A stretch of 64,000 nt of DNA from Protea cynaroides (GCA_028583415.1 CM053274.1:93032549-93096548), one strand, 5' to 3'; positions 23,829 through 35,775 are shown, numbered from the stretch's first letter. The notes: a model not told the origin generated them from the sequence alone. Program-made: numbers and translations.

Positions 23829-24370
23829 TTCTAGGATAACTAAGGTGCCAATGTTAGGGCCTGTTTGCTCAATTTTTTAAAAGAAACTGAACTCTTTGAT
23901 TGAATCTAAATGAGTATGAAGTTTGGACTGATGAAAATGGAGCATGGAAACATAGGAATGAAAACACAAGAGGGTCTAAATATGGTTAACGGAATCAGTA
24001 TTGAATCGATCAATTTATATCAATATTGGTCGAGACTGATACCGATCTGGTACCAATTCTCATGCCAATTATCATACCAGCTCATTGATTGGGATATGCT
24101 TTTTTATTTTTTAAAATTTGTGTGACATTGTCAACTATGTATGAGAATGGGTTGCCATGCGTCGACCATCTAGGCTAAAATCCATTTTTTAAAATTTTTA
24201 ATATAAAAAATTATCTAGACCAATTCATCCATGGATCTAGATCGAGATCAAGATTGTATGGGTATGGATTAGGACTAAAATGGGTCCAAAATTCATACTC
24301 ATGGTTTTAGGTTTTCGGATCAGATTGGCAGTGACCAATATGGATGCCTGGCCGATACAGGAAGGGATGA
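23829..24370. other. Intergenic, dispersed repeat sequence
   Basis: Contains diverged strings such as CCGATCTGGTACC and CAATATTGG of the kind common in plant repeats. No gene seen. Confidence 0.4.
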
Positions 24371-24785
24371 CTGTTAGATATTTTTGTGAATAGGATTTCA
24401 ACCAAATCCATCCTGTTACGGAATCAAGAAATAGAAAGGAGAAATCACACACAGAGAACACATAGATTTAACGTGGTTCACCTACATAATGTGTGAGGGC
24501 TACGTCCACGGCTGCAATAGATCAAAAATTTCACTATCTCAGAGAGGAAAACTGATTACACAGAGAGTTCCCACAAAAACTCAATAATTTAAAACCCTAA
24601 GATAAGAGGGGTTTATATAAAACTCCCATACAAAATTGTAGAGTTCTATTCTAACTCAACAACAGTAGTCAAAGAGTCTTGCACCAACTATGCAGGTTAC
24701 AGAGTCCCACAAGAGCTATGATTGTGAGTGGGTCCCATAATGTGGACAAACTTCATAACTGATTAGGATTTAAGGCATCCCAATA
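24371..24785 (-). repeat. 3' LTR of the Copia element
   Basis: Plus-strand ends are TGTTAGATAT and GCATCCCAATA. The terminal base pair at the inner end is changed from the CA seen in the other LTR (CCCAACA). A purine-rich AAGGTGGAGATT on the minus strand just inside is the expected polypurine tract. Confidence 0.85.
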
Positions 24786-24919
24786 AATCTCCACCTTGAA
24801 TTGAATCCTTTCAAATACCCAGAAGAGACAGCTACAAATATTATTGCTGCAACACCCTGCCTTGGGGCTATTTCCAACTATCAACATTAAGCAAATCCAA
24901 ACAATGTTTGAACTTGCCC

Positions 24920-27082
24920 CTAACTTGGAACCGGTTTGGTGAACATATCTGCTGGATTGTCTTCAGTGCCCACCTTCTTCACTTTGATCCTATTCTGTGT
25001 ATGAATAAAGTGATATCTGACATCTATGTGCTTTGTCCGATCATGATGCACTTGATCCTTAGCCAAACATATAGCACCCAAACTGTCACAATAAACTGTA
25101 GCTTGGTCCTGATGAACACCAAGATCACTGAGTAACCCTTTTAACCAGATACCTTCCTTAGTTGCTTCTGTCATAGCCATGTATTCTGCTTCTGTGGTAG
25201 ATAAGGCAACTAAAGGCTGAAGAGTAGCCTTCTAATTGATAACAAAACTACCAACTGTGAAAGTATATCCTGTCAAATACCTTCTTGCATCCAAATCAGC
25301 TGCATAATCTAAGTTTTAATATCCAACAACTAAGCACTCTGAATCACCTCCATAAATAATATCAACATCGGATGTTCCCTTAAGATATCTGAATATACGC
25401 TTCATTGCATCCCAATACTCTTTCCCAGGTTGAGCCATGTATCTGCTCGCAATATTAACTATATGTGCAATATCAGGTCTTGTGCATACCATCGCATACA
25501 TTAGACTCCCTACTGCACTAGCATAGGGTCTTTTAGACATATGTTCTATCTCTGTTTCTATCTGAGGTGCACAAGCTGTAGAAAGACGAAAATTTACAGA
25601 CGATGGAGTATTCACAGGTTTTGCTGTTGCCATACCAAAATGTGATAAGAGCTTCTGAATATAGCTCTTCTGTGACAAGAAAAACTTTCTCTGATTTCGG
25701 TCCCTAAGAATCTCCATACCTAAAATCTTTTAGGCAGCTCCCAAGTCCTTCATATCAAATTCTGCATTAAGAAGTGTTTTCAACTTCTTAATCTCTGTCA
25801 TGTCTCGAGCCGCAATGAGCATATCATTCACATACAAGAGCAAATAAATAAGAGAGCCATCAACAACTCTCTTATGATAAATACAACAGTCATATGGACT
25901 CCTGCTGTACCTGTGTTTCATCATAAAGCCATCAAACCTCTTGTACCATTGTCTTGGTGGCTGCTTCAAACCATATAAGGATTTTTGAAGTCTACAGAGA
26001 TGATCTTCTTTACCCTTAATGGAGAACCCCTCTGGCTGACTCATAAAAATTTCTTCTTCAAGTTCTCCATGCAAGAAAGCTGTCTTCACATTTAGCTACT
26101 CTAATTCCAGATCCTGATGTACTACTAAGGCCAGTAGCACCCTAATAGAACTGTGTCTTACAACAGGTGAGAAAATCTCATTGTAATCCACCCCCTCTTT
26201 CTGACTATACCCTTTTGCAGCTAGACGTGCTTTAAATATTGTATTTTTAGCTCCTGGTAATCCTATCTTCTTTTTAAAGATCCATTTGCAGCCAACTACC
26301 CTTCTTCCCTTTGGTAGCTTCTCTAATTTCCATGTCTGATTCTTATGAAGAGATTCTATCTCCTCTTCCATGGTAGCAACCCACTGATCAGATTCTTTCA
26401 CTGTAATAGCTTCTCTATAGGTGGACGGTTTAGGAGACTCCACCTCTTCTGCTACCTGTAAAGCATATATGCTAACATATCCTCAAAGCCATATCTCACA
26501 GGCGTATTAATCTGTCTACGAGGTCTAGCAGTAACAATACTATGCTCAGGCTCCTGTTCTTGATTTAATTCTGATACAGATTCAGTTTGAATGTCTTCAC
26601 CAAACTGATCAGTCTGTACTATCACATCATCATCATGACTGTCACTAGGAGTTATTTCAAACTTGACCTGCTTGGGAACACTATCAAATTTCTCAGAATC
26701 AACGGAGTTTAATTTTGGGTGAAGCATATAGTTCTCATCAAAAGTGATATTTTTACTCAAAATTACTTTCTTCTCAGATGGAGACCAAATTCTATATTCC
26801 TTCACCCCATCGCCATATCCCATAAAGATACCCTTCTTGGATACCCTTCTTGGCCCTTGGTTCCAATTTACCCTCATTAACATGATAATAGGCAGAGCAA
26901 CCAAATATTTTCAAAATAGAATAATCAGCAGGTTTACCAGACCATACCTCAATGAGAGTTTTACAATCAATGGCAGTGGCAGGAGAACGATTTACCAGAT
27001 AGCATACAATATTAACAGCCTCAGCCCAGTAGCTCCTTCCCAGTCCAGCATTAGAGAGCAAGCATCGAGCTCTCTTTAACAA
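24920..27082 (-). pseudogene. Copia pol remnant (integrase end, RT, RNase H)
   Basis: Minus-strand translation in several frames gives, in order: integrase core end (27082-26792, with SYWAEAVNIVCYLVNRSP), linker (26904-26452), reverse transcriptase (26443-25730, with SLYGLKQPPRQWYKRF), and RNase H (25717-25316, then 25180-24920, with DRTKHIDVRYHFI and NPADMFTKP). These enzymes copy element RNA to DNA and insert it. Frameshifts and stops separate the blocks. The catalytic YVDD box of RT reads YVND (about 25823-25834), losing an active-site aspartate. The element is dead. Confidence 0.9.
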
Positions 27083-27098
27083 TGTTCTATTCAGTCTC

Positions 27099-27438
27099 TA
27101 CAGAGAACACAGAGATTTAACGTGGTTCACCCACACAATGTGTGAGGGCTACGTCCATGGCTGCAACAGATCGAAAATTTCACTATCTCAGAGAGGAAAA
27201 CTGATTACAGAGAGAGTTCCCACAAAAACTTAATAATTTAAAACCATAAGATAAGAGGGGTTTATATAAAACTCCCATAAAGAATTGTTGAGTTCTATTC
27301 TAACTCAACAACAGTAGTCAAAGAGTCTTTCACCAACTATACGCAAGTCACAGAGTCCCACACGAGCGATGATTGTGAGTGAGTCCCATAATGTGGACAG
27401 ACTTCATAACTGATTAGGATCCAAGGCATCCCAACACA
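27099..27438 (-). repeat. 5' LTR of the Copia element, truncated
   Basis: Matches 24448-24785 closely, starting at GAGAACACA and ending CCCAACA, but lacks the sequence equivalent to 24371-24447. Confidence 0.85.
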
Positions 27439-27584
27439 TCCCATTCCATACAAGTACCCTAGAACACAATGGAGAAATCATAATCCATGAATCATAAAGA
27501 CATATCTATTTATGAGGGTTGGTTCCCCTATACTCCAAGCTTTGATCGTAATCCTTCAGGCATAGTCTTCCACAGCTTTTAGAG

Positions 27585-27722
27585 GATATCCCCAATCTTT
27601 TGGCAATGGGTGCAGAGAGATTTCTTCACTGATATCCCCAATCTTTTGGCAATGGGTGCAGAGAGATTTCTTCACTGATATCCCCAATCTTTTGGCAATG
27701 GATGCAGAGAGATTTCTTCACT
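27585..27722. repeat. 46-bp tandem repeat, three copies
   Basis: Three head-to-tail units starting GATATCCCCAATCTTTTGGC. The first two look identical and the third has one change (GGGTGCAG to GGATGCAG). Confidence 0.95.
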
Positions 27723-28017
27723 GACTGTGGCTGCAGGGACTCTAATCGGATTCTAACCCAGTATTTATAGAATACTATCATAACTTTTAATACCCTTCCC
27801 AAATTAGAATTAGGGTTACCAGACTTATCTTATACCATATGATGAATCAAACCAAAACTGGTTCTACCTTGCTAATTAGACTCCTATTGAATAACTGGTT
27901 TAGGTAATTAATTAAGCCCACATAAATCTAACAGGAATGATTGAATTGGAATAGAAACTGATACCTAACTGATGCTAGCTGATAGAGGTCACTACTAACC
28001 GACACATGACTTATATT

Positions 28018-28310
28018 GAGGGTTAAGTTTCCATCTCAAAAGTTTGAACTTGTAAGTGAAGGGATTCTCAAGTATATGAAGCACCCAAGGTTCCAGACTT
28101 AATTAATGTGAGATTATTCCCAACACTCCCCCCGAACACGTGTTACCCCTCATTTTGGTGGTAGTACACGTAACATTTGTAGCCTTAGAGCTTTGATATC
28201 ATGTTAAGTTTTTATCTCAAAAGTTCAAATTTGTAAATGAAGGGATTCTCAAGTGTATAAGACACCCAAGGTTCCAGACTTAACCAATATGAGATCATTC
28301 TCGACACTGA
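28018..28310. repeat. Two copies of a dispersed plant repeat
   Basis: GAAGGGATTCTCAAGT, CACCCAAGGTTCCAGACTTAA and GAGAT-ATTC strings occur in order at about 28055-28130 and again at about 28238-28305. The phrase TTTGATATCATGTTAAGTTT between them is common in plant repeat DNA. Related sequence lies at 37960-38075 and 11370-11640. Confidence 0.6.
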
Positions 28311-30315
28311 TCAGACACCTGACCGATATAAAAAATGTATACCACATCAACACAATGATCGATACTTATTCTGTTACCGTGAACTAAAGATGGTCCAAAA
28401 TAGGAAAAAAAATTCACTGAACTTGGGGTTAAAAAAAAATAAAGGCCATACCATACGGAGCCTTAAAGGGGCTTTTATGAGAAGATAAGGTAAGGTACAG
28501 TGAAGGACGTAGAGGAGTAGTTGTTTCTTCTCTCCAGCTTTTGTACGTAAGGATAGATTAAAAAAGTAGGAGATGATGAGTGGGGTGAGTGAGATATTGA
28601 GATGCTGTTCTACTGTTTGTTTAACTGTCATTCCCAATCCTTTTGTTGTCTTGTTGTTTTCGTCTAGCTATCTTCTTCACGTGTGGATCTCTGCATCTCT
28701 TTCTGCTTTGCTTATATTGCTTATATTGATATATGGCGTGTAAGAATGTTGTCTATATTTTTATAAATATTCTGTGGCCATCAACTCGGTCCCACCATTA
28801 TTACACTCGTCGCTTTCTTTGTTTCCTTAAGATTTCGGAATCGGAATATCTTTTCTTTTTCTTCTATTTTGCTACCTGCACGCATGCTACGTAAAAAGCT
28901 TCTGTTTCATTTTCTTTGGAAAGTTGTGGTGAAACCAAAAGCTGGTGGGCCCGGAAGATAGATGGTTCAATCCAATGGTTCGACCCGGAAACTCGATTCT
29001 TTGCCTTCCTGACCGAGTTAATATCCGGTCCTCGATTTAAATATTGACAATGTTTTTACTTACAAGTTCAAGTTTTTAAGATAAACGATTTCAATATGGT
29101 ATCAAAGCAGTGTAAGTGAGTGTTTGAGCCATGAATAAAAAATGTTTGGTTCTACTTAGATCAAGTCAGGGCAAACAAGCTTATTCGAATCCAAATTCAA
29201 TTCGATAAACAGTTTCTAGATTTGATATTGTGGCTGGAAGGGGAGGAGATGGGTCAGGTCTTTACTAGTTGCTTGAAATAGTTGCATAGATCGGGCATTG
29301 AACCAAAAGACGGTTTAGTCCTAGTTAGACTGTGTTAGGGTGAGTATGCCACTTTCAATGAGTTCAATTGATTCCCGGGCAATTCGACTTGAAATTCAAT
29401 CAGATACCCAGTTCAAGAATGAATATCGTGGCCGGAAGAGGAGGAGATGGGTCAGGTCTGGTCCGGTCCTGTTTTTTAGTTTGGTTTTGTGGTTTAATAA
29501 TTTGATTATGGTCTTGGGTCTTTAAACTGAACCAGAAAAGAGACCAATTCTGGTTTTGGTTCAGCTCCAGTTTGGTATATGTAATTGTAACATGCACCTA
29601 CCAGTATGACAATGCCAAGTTGTGTAATTTCAACCTAAGCTTTAGCCTTCAATGATCAATAAAATCAACAAATCTCACGGTTTAGATTAGTGACACAAGT
29701 TGGAGTCACATTGGTAATTAGTTATACATATGAAAATTAATTATTTTTAGTATAATTAAGATATGAGAAAACCTGACTTGTATTTAATTCACTAATTAAA
29801 AATCTCACTTAATTTAGAACTTATGGTTTGGACCCTAGTCCCTAGCATGATCAACTAAGAAGACAAAAGTGTAAATGATTCTTTCCACCATCAATAAGTT
29901 ACAAAGTGGTCCAATATTCACTCAATACTGATTTAGACCACTCAGCTATGTCCACCACCCTATATATATATAGGGTTCTTGCTGAAGATTACAACCAAAC
30001 ACTGCTAAATCTTGCTTTCATGGACCCTTCCTTGATGATATTGCCTTCAAATCATCAGGAATTGCAGTTGGAGCACTCAGATTTATCTTAATTGTAATCT
30101 CCTCCCTAAGAACTCAACTATAATATTGCATGGTTCAACGGTGGCTCGACACGTTTTATCGAGAATTGGTCTATTATTGAACCATTCCACCTAATCTCCA
30201 AAGTCAATAAGGAAATCCTGAAAAGGAGTGTTGGGTAGTTTAAAGTGGTTTGAATTCGAGTCATATGAATCACAAATCAAGTCGGAACCGATTAATAACA
30301 GATTCTAAATGGTAA
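28311..30315. other. Intergenic, no gene recognised
   Basis: No coding or RNA signal. A diverged direct repeat is visible: GGAGGAGATGGGTCAGGTCT occurs at about 29243 and 29440, each preceded by GATAT/GAATAT and GTGGC(T/C)GGAAG. Confidence 0.45.
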
Positions 30316-30912
30316 AATAAAAACAGGATAATTTCAGTTACCACCAAAAAAGAATTGATTAAATCACCTACTATCCAAGTTGTTTAAAAAAATCACCTAC
30401 CACCCAAGTTAGACAAACGTTAGTCCATTTACTGACGAAAAAAAATTGAAATTATGTGTGGACGTTTATACCCTTGTCATTAAAAAAAAAAGAAAAAAAG
30501 AAGGAGAAATTGAAACAAATGATTATACCGGTGTGCAGGCATTTGGGGGGATTTCTAATTTTTGTACCGTTGACGGTGATGAACTCCATGAAAATTCCAG
30601 AAGGTCGAGGTTTTATCTCTGGTTTCTCAAGGTGAACCTTCGTTTTCAGCATTACATATTTCTCCATTACTAAAATTATTTAGAAATTCGTTTCTTTGTT
30701 TGTTCGATGTCTGGATTTGGTCGATTCCAAGGGCTTTCATGACCACGAACATAACTGGCAAATTGTTTCCTGTAAGTCCAAGAACTCAGATCCTCCATGA
30801 TTCTCTCTGAGACTATGGATTTTATCATGCTAATCCATTTGAAACCAGATGTAATTTGGAAAAAAACAGAGTTTTCCCCAACTGAAACACCTGAAAATCA
30901 GAAAACTAGAAA

Positions 30913-33119
30913 TGATGAACTTGATATGACACTGAGAGGGGGGTGAATCAGTGTCTGAAAATTCTCCCTAATTATTTCACTACTGCCCAGAGCTAATGGA
31001 GATATATTCTTTTACACACACACAAGCGTATGCAAATCTACCTCGCTACCACTCAGTGGCCAGGTCTACCAGATTTGCACACTCAACCTGCAAGTCATTC
31101 CACGCACTCCAAAATATATCAGAAAGTAAAACAATCAACACAAGGATATTACGTGGTTCACCAACACAGTGTGTGGTGGCTAGTCCACTGAGTAATGCCC
31201 AACAAGCTCCGTATTTACTCAACACTTAACTTTTAGTCTCTAACAAGACAAGGATACTAACCATAGGTTTTCAAGCATAAAACTGAGAGGGCGCAACAAA
31301 GTCAAGATTCAGGCTACAACAGTCAGTGTTCAGCACCCACTGCACACACCATGCTTAACCCGCACCCACGAGAAGCAAATAATAATTTTTTAGGCTTATA
31401 ATTATGCCTTACAATTTTTTCCCAGACTAGATAGGTATTCAATTTTTTCTTTCACCTATACTAGGATTGCATTGAAAACAATAAAAAGATGGGGAATGAG
31501 AAAATCTCACAATCAATTGTTTTCGAACGGTAGACAATCTCTTTGAAGCTTCACACTGCCCTCAGGTACTCTTTAACAACCTTTAATGTTGATAGAGATC
31601 GATTCACAGAGCACACCTCGCTCACAGGCTTTCAATCTCTTCCACACATCCATAATCACCATGAATATAAAAATAAAAGCTCTACTAACCTCTCATAGGG
31701 ATTTAACACTCCATTGATGCACAGAGAAGAGGTAGTTGGTGATTGATCACTCCTATAGGGCACGAAACCCTAGAAATCCTTCTGTCTGCCTTCAAAAAAC
31801 TCTTTTCACTTTTTCTCTATGTTTTTACGACTCCCAACACCACCCAATAAATAGAGCATCTGAAAATATGGAAACTGCAACTTGAACGGGCTGATTTGGA
31901 GCTCGGATGACCGACTTATGGCGGTTTGAAGTTCGGCCAATGAGATATTAGGAAATAGCATCTTTTCAGTAGATTCCGTGCACCCGCGATATACTGAATC
32001 GCCGCCCGCGCCTGTGCTGTCGAGTTTCGATTGGCGGAGATGGGATCTTCTCTATTGGCCATCGGATTTCCTTAAAAAGGTGGGATGGCCTTTCATTCGT
32101 CGGATTGGCCTCATCGTGTCAATCGTAATTGGCTCTAATGTAGGCCTTTCGATAGGCATACATCTCATCGTCGCACCGTAGACGCGCACCATAGAATCAA
32201 GGCGCCTTTTCAATATGACGCGGGGCAACTTATTAATCTGCGGCTGTCCAATCATAGTCTGCACGGGAGAATCTGACGCGGCCGTCGCGATGCATGAGAT
32301 TTCGCATTTCTTTTAGTTGTTCGATCAGAATCCAATTGTCATGGCTTCATTTTGATCGCCGGTCTCGCATCTACTCTTTTCTAACTGGACCAAAATAACC
32401 CTGTCTTCTTATGAAATCACCTCTGTAACTTTTTTTTTCATTAAACAAACCCTACAGCGGCAATCTTCCCGAGAGGTCCTTTCTTTAAAACTTTGCTTAC
32501 TCTCTCTCTACAAGTTTATCGAAGAGGTGATGGGCATGCTGTGTGCAGTCAGGTCCATGTGCATGGGTATGCGTGCTGCTGCACTTGTGCGTGGCACAGG
32601 GCCTGAGGCTGCTGCCTATGGCCTTGGTAGTGTGCCTTGCGGCTGGCCATGTGGGGCTGCCACTGTGATGCCACGACCCTTGGCCAGGCTGGTGACTAGT
32701 GGGGCCCACCACATCTTTCTCTCTCCTCTTTCTCTCTCTGCAGTCTCTCTCTCTTCATTCTCTCTCCTCTTTCTCTCTCTTGCCTCTATATCTTCAATAA
32801 CTCTCTCTTTTGATTCTGAAACTCTATCACACCATCAGTATTACTATCACATCATCAGTTTTTGCGTCACATCACCAGTGGGGTCTACAGACACTCTCTC
32901 TCATCAAACTTGATGTAGAATGCCATTTAACTCGCTGCAAGCCATCTGAGACACACTATAAGAGATCTAGAACACTGTAAAACCCAACTACGAGGTTGCT
33001 CGAGGTTCCTCCAGCTTTGCCACTGCACTGACATTCTCTCTCCTCATTTCTCTGATTGTATGCCCACAAACATTGTCACATCAGCCAAGTTGCCAACAAT
33101 GACAACATAAAGTCCAACA
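30913..33119 (-). mobile_element. Solo LTR (same family as 42043-44321), in the Pack-MULE
   Basis: Begins TGATGAACTTGATATGAC and ends AAGTCCAACA on the plus strand, the reverse complement of the ends of the solo LTR at 42043-44321. The two are collinear for most of their length, including CGTGGTTCACCAACACA and the TTCTCTGTGCATCAATGGAG region. The flanking bases AGAAA and CAAAA match only partly, so the TSD has decayed or a boundary is off by a few bases. The superfamily cannot be assigned from the LTR alone. Confidence 0.75.
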
Positions 33120-33354
33120 CAAAAAGTTCACTCTGTTCTTCCTACTCCCTTCTGGTTCTCTTTAGATTCTGTGAGACAACCCCACCCATGATCTCATCCT
33201 TCAAACTAGGATCTAATCTGATTCTCTCTAATGCTGTGTTTCACAAATGAATCGAACATGTTGAAGCTGTTCTTTGAATGAACACAACAGTAATAGTTAT
33301 TGTGCCTGTAATGATGAAATCACAACACTGAAAACAGAAACAAAATTTAGGGTT

Positions 33355-33741
33355 TTAGAAGAAATTAAAGTGAATATATATACCCAAGAAATTATCGAGA
33401 TCCTGTTTCTCATGATGATGATGATGACGATGGTGGGAAGCGTAAGAACGAAGGAGGTGATGAGCATGCTCGAGCTGTGCATCGATGAGAGGTAAATGAT
33501 CGATTGAAGTAGCTACACGAAGACACCCAACATGCTCATAGAGCGGGTGTTTAGAGATCGCCACCTTCAGCTGCCGCTGTTGTTCCCCTGAAAATGTTAG
33601 TGACACCGACATTGGCGGCGCATCTTCGTTTAATCTAGCAATATTTGAACCGCCATCACCCAGGATTCCTAACAAAGAATGAAAAAGCCCTAAATCTCTT
33701 CCACAAACATGATTTGCAAAGACGATTTGGAGAGAAACCAA
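33355..33741 (-). pseudogene. Captured KNOX class II (KNAT7-like) exon fragment
   Basis: The minus-strand frame contains HPLYEHVGCLRVATSIDHLP, then LIDAQLEHAHHLLRSYAS and KQDLDNFL. These align with the KNOX1 domain of KNAT7-type class II KNOTTED1-like homeobox proteins, which act in secondary wall and organ patterning. Compared with the family it lacks about five residues between HPLYE and HV. The frame ends at DNFL next to GGTATATA, where the family has an exon-intron junction, so genomic DNA rather than mRNA was captured. KNOX2, ELK and homeodomain are absent. An active role would require transcription from the MULE; none is evident. Confidence 0.8.
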
Positions 33742-34026
33742 AGAAGACGATCGCCATTTTCTCCCATGTATCCTGACCTACAATCTTAAAACTAGTCTAA
33801 TTCATTTTTGTTCGTCAGATCTTAAAAAATAAGTAAGGGTAAAATAAATTTTTTCCCTTACAATAAGAGTATTATTGTCATTCATGTATTTTCTAACGGT
33901 TGACATAAGTAACTAACGACTCTGTTAGTTGTTTTTGGATTTTTTTAATAAACGTTTGTCTAACTTGGGTGGTAGGTGATTCGATAAATTCTTTTTGGGT
34001 GATAGTTGAAATTTTCCCAATAAAAA

Positions 34027-35422
34027 TCGATTGAATACTAATTTGGTTAGATTTAATAGGTTCCTAATTGATTTTATAGTAATATTGTAAAAAATAAGTT
34101 CCTCCAAGCTTTTGTTCTTCTGACGAAGACAATGAATGTAGTCTCGGAGGAGGGCTTAGAAAAGCATGTGATCTCTTAAGGTCAACAAGACTAGAAATAG
34201 TCATGAAACCTTCAATATTAATATTACGACCTACTTCTGGTTTGGATAGTTGTCTTCAGCTTCCACACTCAACGGAGAAACCAAAGGAAGGGTATGTGTT
34301 GAAAACACTTCAGAGACTATCTTTGTTATTATTGGGAAAGAGAACTCGCCACGGAGGGAGACAGAGACGGAAATTTGTATATAGGGGTGTTGGGATTGGT
34401 GCGTTTTACAAAGGATTGGTTAGCTGATCTATAGACGAGAAAAACTTTTTGTTTTATAATTTTATAAACTGGATTTTAATCAATTTACTAATTGATTTGA
34501 AACTATCAAATCATAATCGAACCATTTATATATTGTTCCGTCCGAATCAATTTTCACAATTGGTTTCGGTTCAATATTGACACCCTTACTAATAACCCAA
34601 TCATAAGAGTACAGTAACTGCTGCAAAACCTGCAACCAAACACCAGCTACTAGTTCCACTGATTTTCATGGCCCACCTGGGCCAACATTGATCGGGACAG
34701 AGGAGTGGAAGGTCTACATGCATATGTACGTATTGTCATGGCAGAAGAAAAGTATAAACTCTGTGAGTAGGAGAAACAGTACGTAATTTGGCAAGAAGCA
34801 TCAACTTTCTGACGGTGTGGGGTTTGGAAGGCTTAGGAGTTGTTGTACGCAAGCGCATGCTACACTACAAGACACGTAATTAGGAGGGAATGATAAGATA
34901 GTACTCATTCCATCCTACTGCGTCTGATAATTGATGTTGATGGGTCCACCAAAGAAGTTCCAATCCAATCATCATCCCTTCTATTTTTCCATTTTATGGA
35001 AAAAGACAAAGTTATTAGATGTATGAGATTGAATGGTTTAGATTGATCGATCGGATGGACCACAAGTACGGAAAGAACATGGAGACATTATAATACAGTG
35101 GCCCATGTGACAGAGATCACGGGTTGTACAGAGAACGGGACGGAGTGGTTGTCTCTTTCCGTTTGGCGTCGTTGTCATGGGTCCGTTTCACAGGCTGGTA
35201 ACCTCTAATAGTCCGTTACGGCACCTTCTTTATCATTAATTAGTGGGTCATTGATGACCGTTGGATCTAACATCATAAGGTCAGGTTGGTGAGTTAATAA
35301 ACAACAAAGATGGTCCCACCCAATAAATGAAACTTTTTCTTTTGGTTAAAGGGGTAACAGGTAATTTACCATTTTATCATAGGATGTCACACATGGTAAC
35401 ATTACTCTATGTAGACATATGG
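34027..35422. other. Intergenic, upstream region of third MIR396
   Basis: No coding signal recognised. ATTGACACCCTTA at about 34580 resembles a hAT right end, but no matching left end was found. The last several hundred bases are the presumed promoter of the MIR396 locus at 35.7 kb. Confidence 0.45.
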
Positions 35423-35429
35423 TATAAAA
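35423..35429 (+). promoter_or_regulatory. Possible TATA box of the third MIR396
   Basis: TATAAAA in GGTATAAAATCTCG, about 270 bp before the mature miRNA. A second, weaker CATATAAGG lies at about 35563. Assignment is by position only. Confidence 0.45.
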
Positions 35430-35679
35430 TCTCGCAAGCATTTTGTTACTGCCATACGGACCCTAGTGTTCTCTCTTCTTTGCTTTCATGGATGGGATGC
35501 TGTTGAGGCCAGGGCTAACGTGCGCTGAAGCAATAATGAGCTTTTTCAACCTCCTTTCGTATCCCATATAAGGAAATGAACCAAACATCAAACAGAGATG
35601 AGTTCCTCAGCTACAGCAAAGCAAAATCACATTTTTATCAGTTGGGTCTTCTTCTTCCTTCTTCCTTCTTGTTTCATAT

Positions 35680-35775
35680 GAACCCTTTCATATTTTTCCA
35701 CAGCTTTCTTGAACTTGAGAATTTTCTCAATTTCAAGTTCAAGAAAGCTGTGGGAGAAGATGGACTGGTTCAAAC
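35680..35775 (+). ncRNA. MIR396: MIR396 precursor, compact type
   Basis: The mature miRNA is at 35696-35716 (TTCCACAGCTTTCTTGAAC then TT). The star strand is at 35737-35757 (GTTCAAGAAAGCTGTGGGAG then A). The two arms pair almost perfectly for about 22 bp, with only about 20 nt between them; the loop TTGAGAATTTTCTCAA is itself self-complementary. This short, near-perfect form is known among plant MIR396 genes. The mature sequence equals the miR396b form at 12.77 kb. Expected targets are GRF mRNAs. A TATA-like box lies upstream at 35423. Confidence 0.94.

Larger units (their letters stand above)
24371..27438 (-). mobile_element. Copia LTR retrotransposon, internally deleted
   Basis: Two LTRs flank a minus-strand pol remnant. 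The 3' LTR (24371-24785) is nearly whole. The 5' LTR (27099-27438) lacks the roughly 80 bases next to the interior. Gag, protease and the N-terminal part of integrase are absent, so the truncated 5' LTR abuts integrase sequence directly. No matching TSD was found (flanks ATGAC and CATCC), which suggests rearrangement after insertion. Confidence 0.88.
30324..34018. mobile_element. Pack-MULE carrying a KNOX gene fragment
   Basis: Inverted ends share ATTTCA(G/A), CACCTACCACCCAAGTTAGA and CAAACGTT in order, for roughly 100 bp. AATAAAAA flanks both sides (30316-30323, 34019-34026), an 8-bp match consistent with a Mutator-type TSD. No transposase is visible. The interior contains a KNAT7-like exon (33355-33741, minus) and unidentified sequence at about 30450-30900. 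A 2.2-kb solo LTR inserted later (30913-33119), so the original element was about 1.5 kb. Confidence 0.85.

Noticed and set aside
27569..27582. CTTCCACAGCTTTT resembling the start of miR396
   Set aside because: The match ends after about 13 bases and no complementary arm lies nearby, unlike the three real MIR396 hairpins.
27585..27722. Regularly repeated units considered as a CRISPR-like array
   Set aside because: Units are head to tail without spacers, in a plant genome.
32527..32913. 128-residue plus-strand frame
   Set aside because: Lies wholly inside the solo LTR at 30913-33119, and the sister LTR does not preserve it.
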